Assembly: GCF_004127445.1 (NCBI RefSeq)
Contig: NZ_QEXM01000034.1
Span: forward strand, 23,137-87,136
From: Streptomyces alfalfae
GTDB taxonomy: Bacteria; Actinomycetota; Actinomycetes; Streptomycetales; Streptomycetaceae
Direction: 5' to 3'
DNA: 64,000 bases
Shown here: in pieces, positions 62,394-64,000 of the stretch
Position numbering within the stretch: position 1 is the first letter of the stretch
How the letters are laid out: each line of letters begins with the position of its first letter
Notes under the pieces: model-generated
Seen by the model: the letters and a program-made list of their open reading frames with translations, nothing else
Database searches by the model: none
Told to the model about the DNA's origin: nothing
Translations under genes and position numbers: made by a program

Positions 62394-62402
62394 ATAAAAG
62401 GA

Positions 62403-62521
62403 GTTCGGCGGCGTCCTACTCTCCCACAGGGTCCCCCCTGCAGTACCATCGGCGCTATGAGGCTTAGCTTCCGGGTTCGGAATGTAACCGGGCGTTTCCC
62501 TCATGCTATGACCACCGAAAC
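62403..62521 (-). rRNA. rrf: 5S ribosomal RNA
   Basis: A 119-nt gene, starting GTTTCGGTGGTCATAGC and ending with GGACGCCGCCGAAC; contains the conserved ATTCCGAACCCGGAAGCTAA loop. Ends as judged from internal pairing of the terminal helix. Confidence 0.95.
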
Positions 62522-62610
62522 ACTATGAAACTGTCAACCGCACCACGCTCTGTGACAAACGCGGGGTTGTTCGTGGTTTCAGAACCAACACAGTGGACGC
62601 GAGCAACTGA

Positions 62611-64000
<1,390 letters not shown>

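Overview
The window is chromosomal DNA of a Streptomyces-type actinomycete. The G+C content is very high with strong third-position GC bias. Actinobacterial families dominate (GarA-type FHA protein, FtsR-type MerR, small basic protein/DUF881, bL37, a divergent third EF-Tu). Many starts lie 6-8 nt behind a TANNNT -10 box with no Shine-Dalgarno (SD), as in leaderless actinobacterial genes. From memory, the gene order resembles the S. coelicolor region from tuf3 to the gcvP/dinB/garA block, but no alignment was run.

Layout. 1-9 kb: XRE regulator (cut by the window edge), two left-handed beta-helix proteins, DedA, a hotdog thioesterase-like protein, three tandem paralogous membrane-anchored proteins, an MFS exporter and a spermidine-synthase-fold protein. 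9-11 kb: tuf3-type EF-Tu with a complex leader (20-bp tandem repeats, short uORF, hairpin), then an AlkD-like repair protein. 11-16 kb: VTT protein, UppP, poly-gamma-glutamate hydrolase-like protein, PASTA lipoprotein, the 25-codon ribosomal protein bL37, a 59-aa protein with a TTA codon, and a SnoaL-like protein. 16-22 kb: a 28-bp minisatellite, apolipoprotein N-acyltransferase, and a TetR-controlled monooxygenase/oxidoreductase pair with two palindromic operators. 22-32 kb: small lipoprotein, TPR protein, uracil-DNA glycosylase, peptide-type ABC binding lipoprotein, two SDR enzymes, an overlapping HipA-like kinase/DUF3037 pair, S9 peptidase, Rieske lipoprotein, and an isochorismatase-fold protein lacking its catalytic triad. 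32-48 kb: accessory regulators and transporters (LysR/EamA, MocR/PNPOx-like, two more EamA, PadR, PhzF, CPBP), a Clp-N protein, a 20.7-bp-period minisatellite, a decayed VWA-type pseudogene, and a glutamate-cysteine ligase.

48-62 kb: mostly minus-strand conserved core: gcvP behind a tandem glycine riboswitch, PRC-barrel protein (plus strand), DNA polymerase IV, then the MerR - bifunctional nuclease - MerR(FtsR) - FHA(GarA) - DUF881 - Sbp - DUF881 - mannose-1-P guanylyltransferase-like - phosphatidyltransferase block, which mirrors the mycobacterial pgsA2-to-gcvB neighbourhood. 62.4-64 kb: 5S and the 3' part of 23S rRNA on the minus strand, followed by a strong terminator.

Shared regulation. 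The TPR protein, ung and dinB each have a TTGTCAGTGG-N7-(-10) element upstream, matching the actinobacterial PafBC/RecA-independent DNA-damage promoter, so the window carries a small dispersed repair regulon. No CRISPR array, insertion sequence, prophage or tRNA gene was seen.
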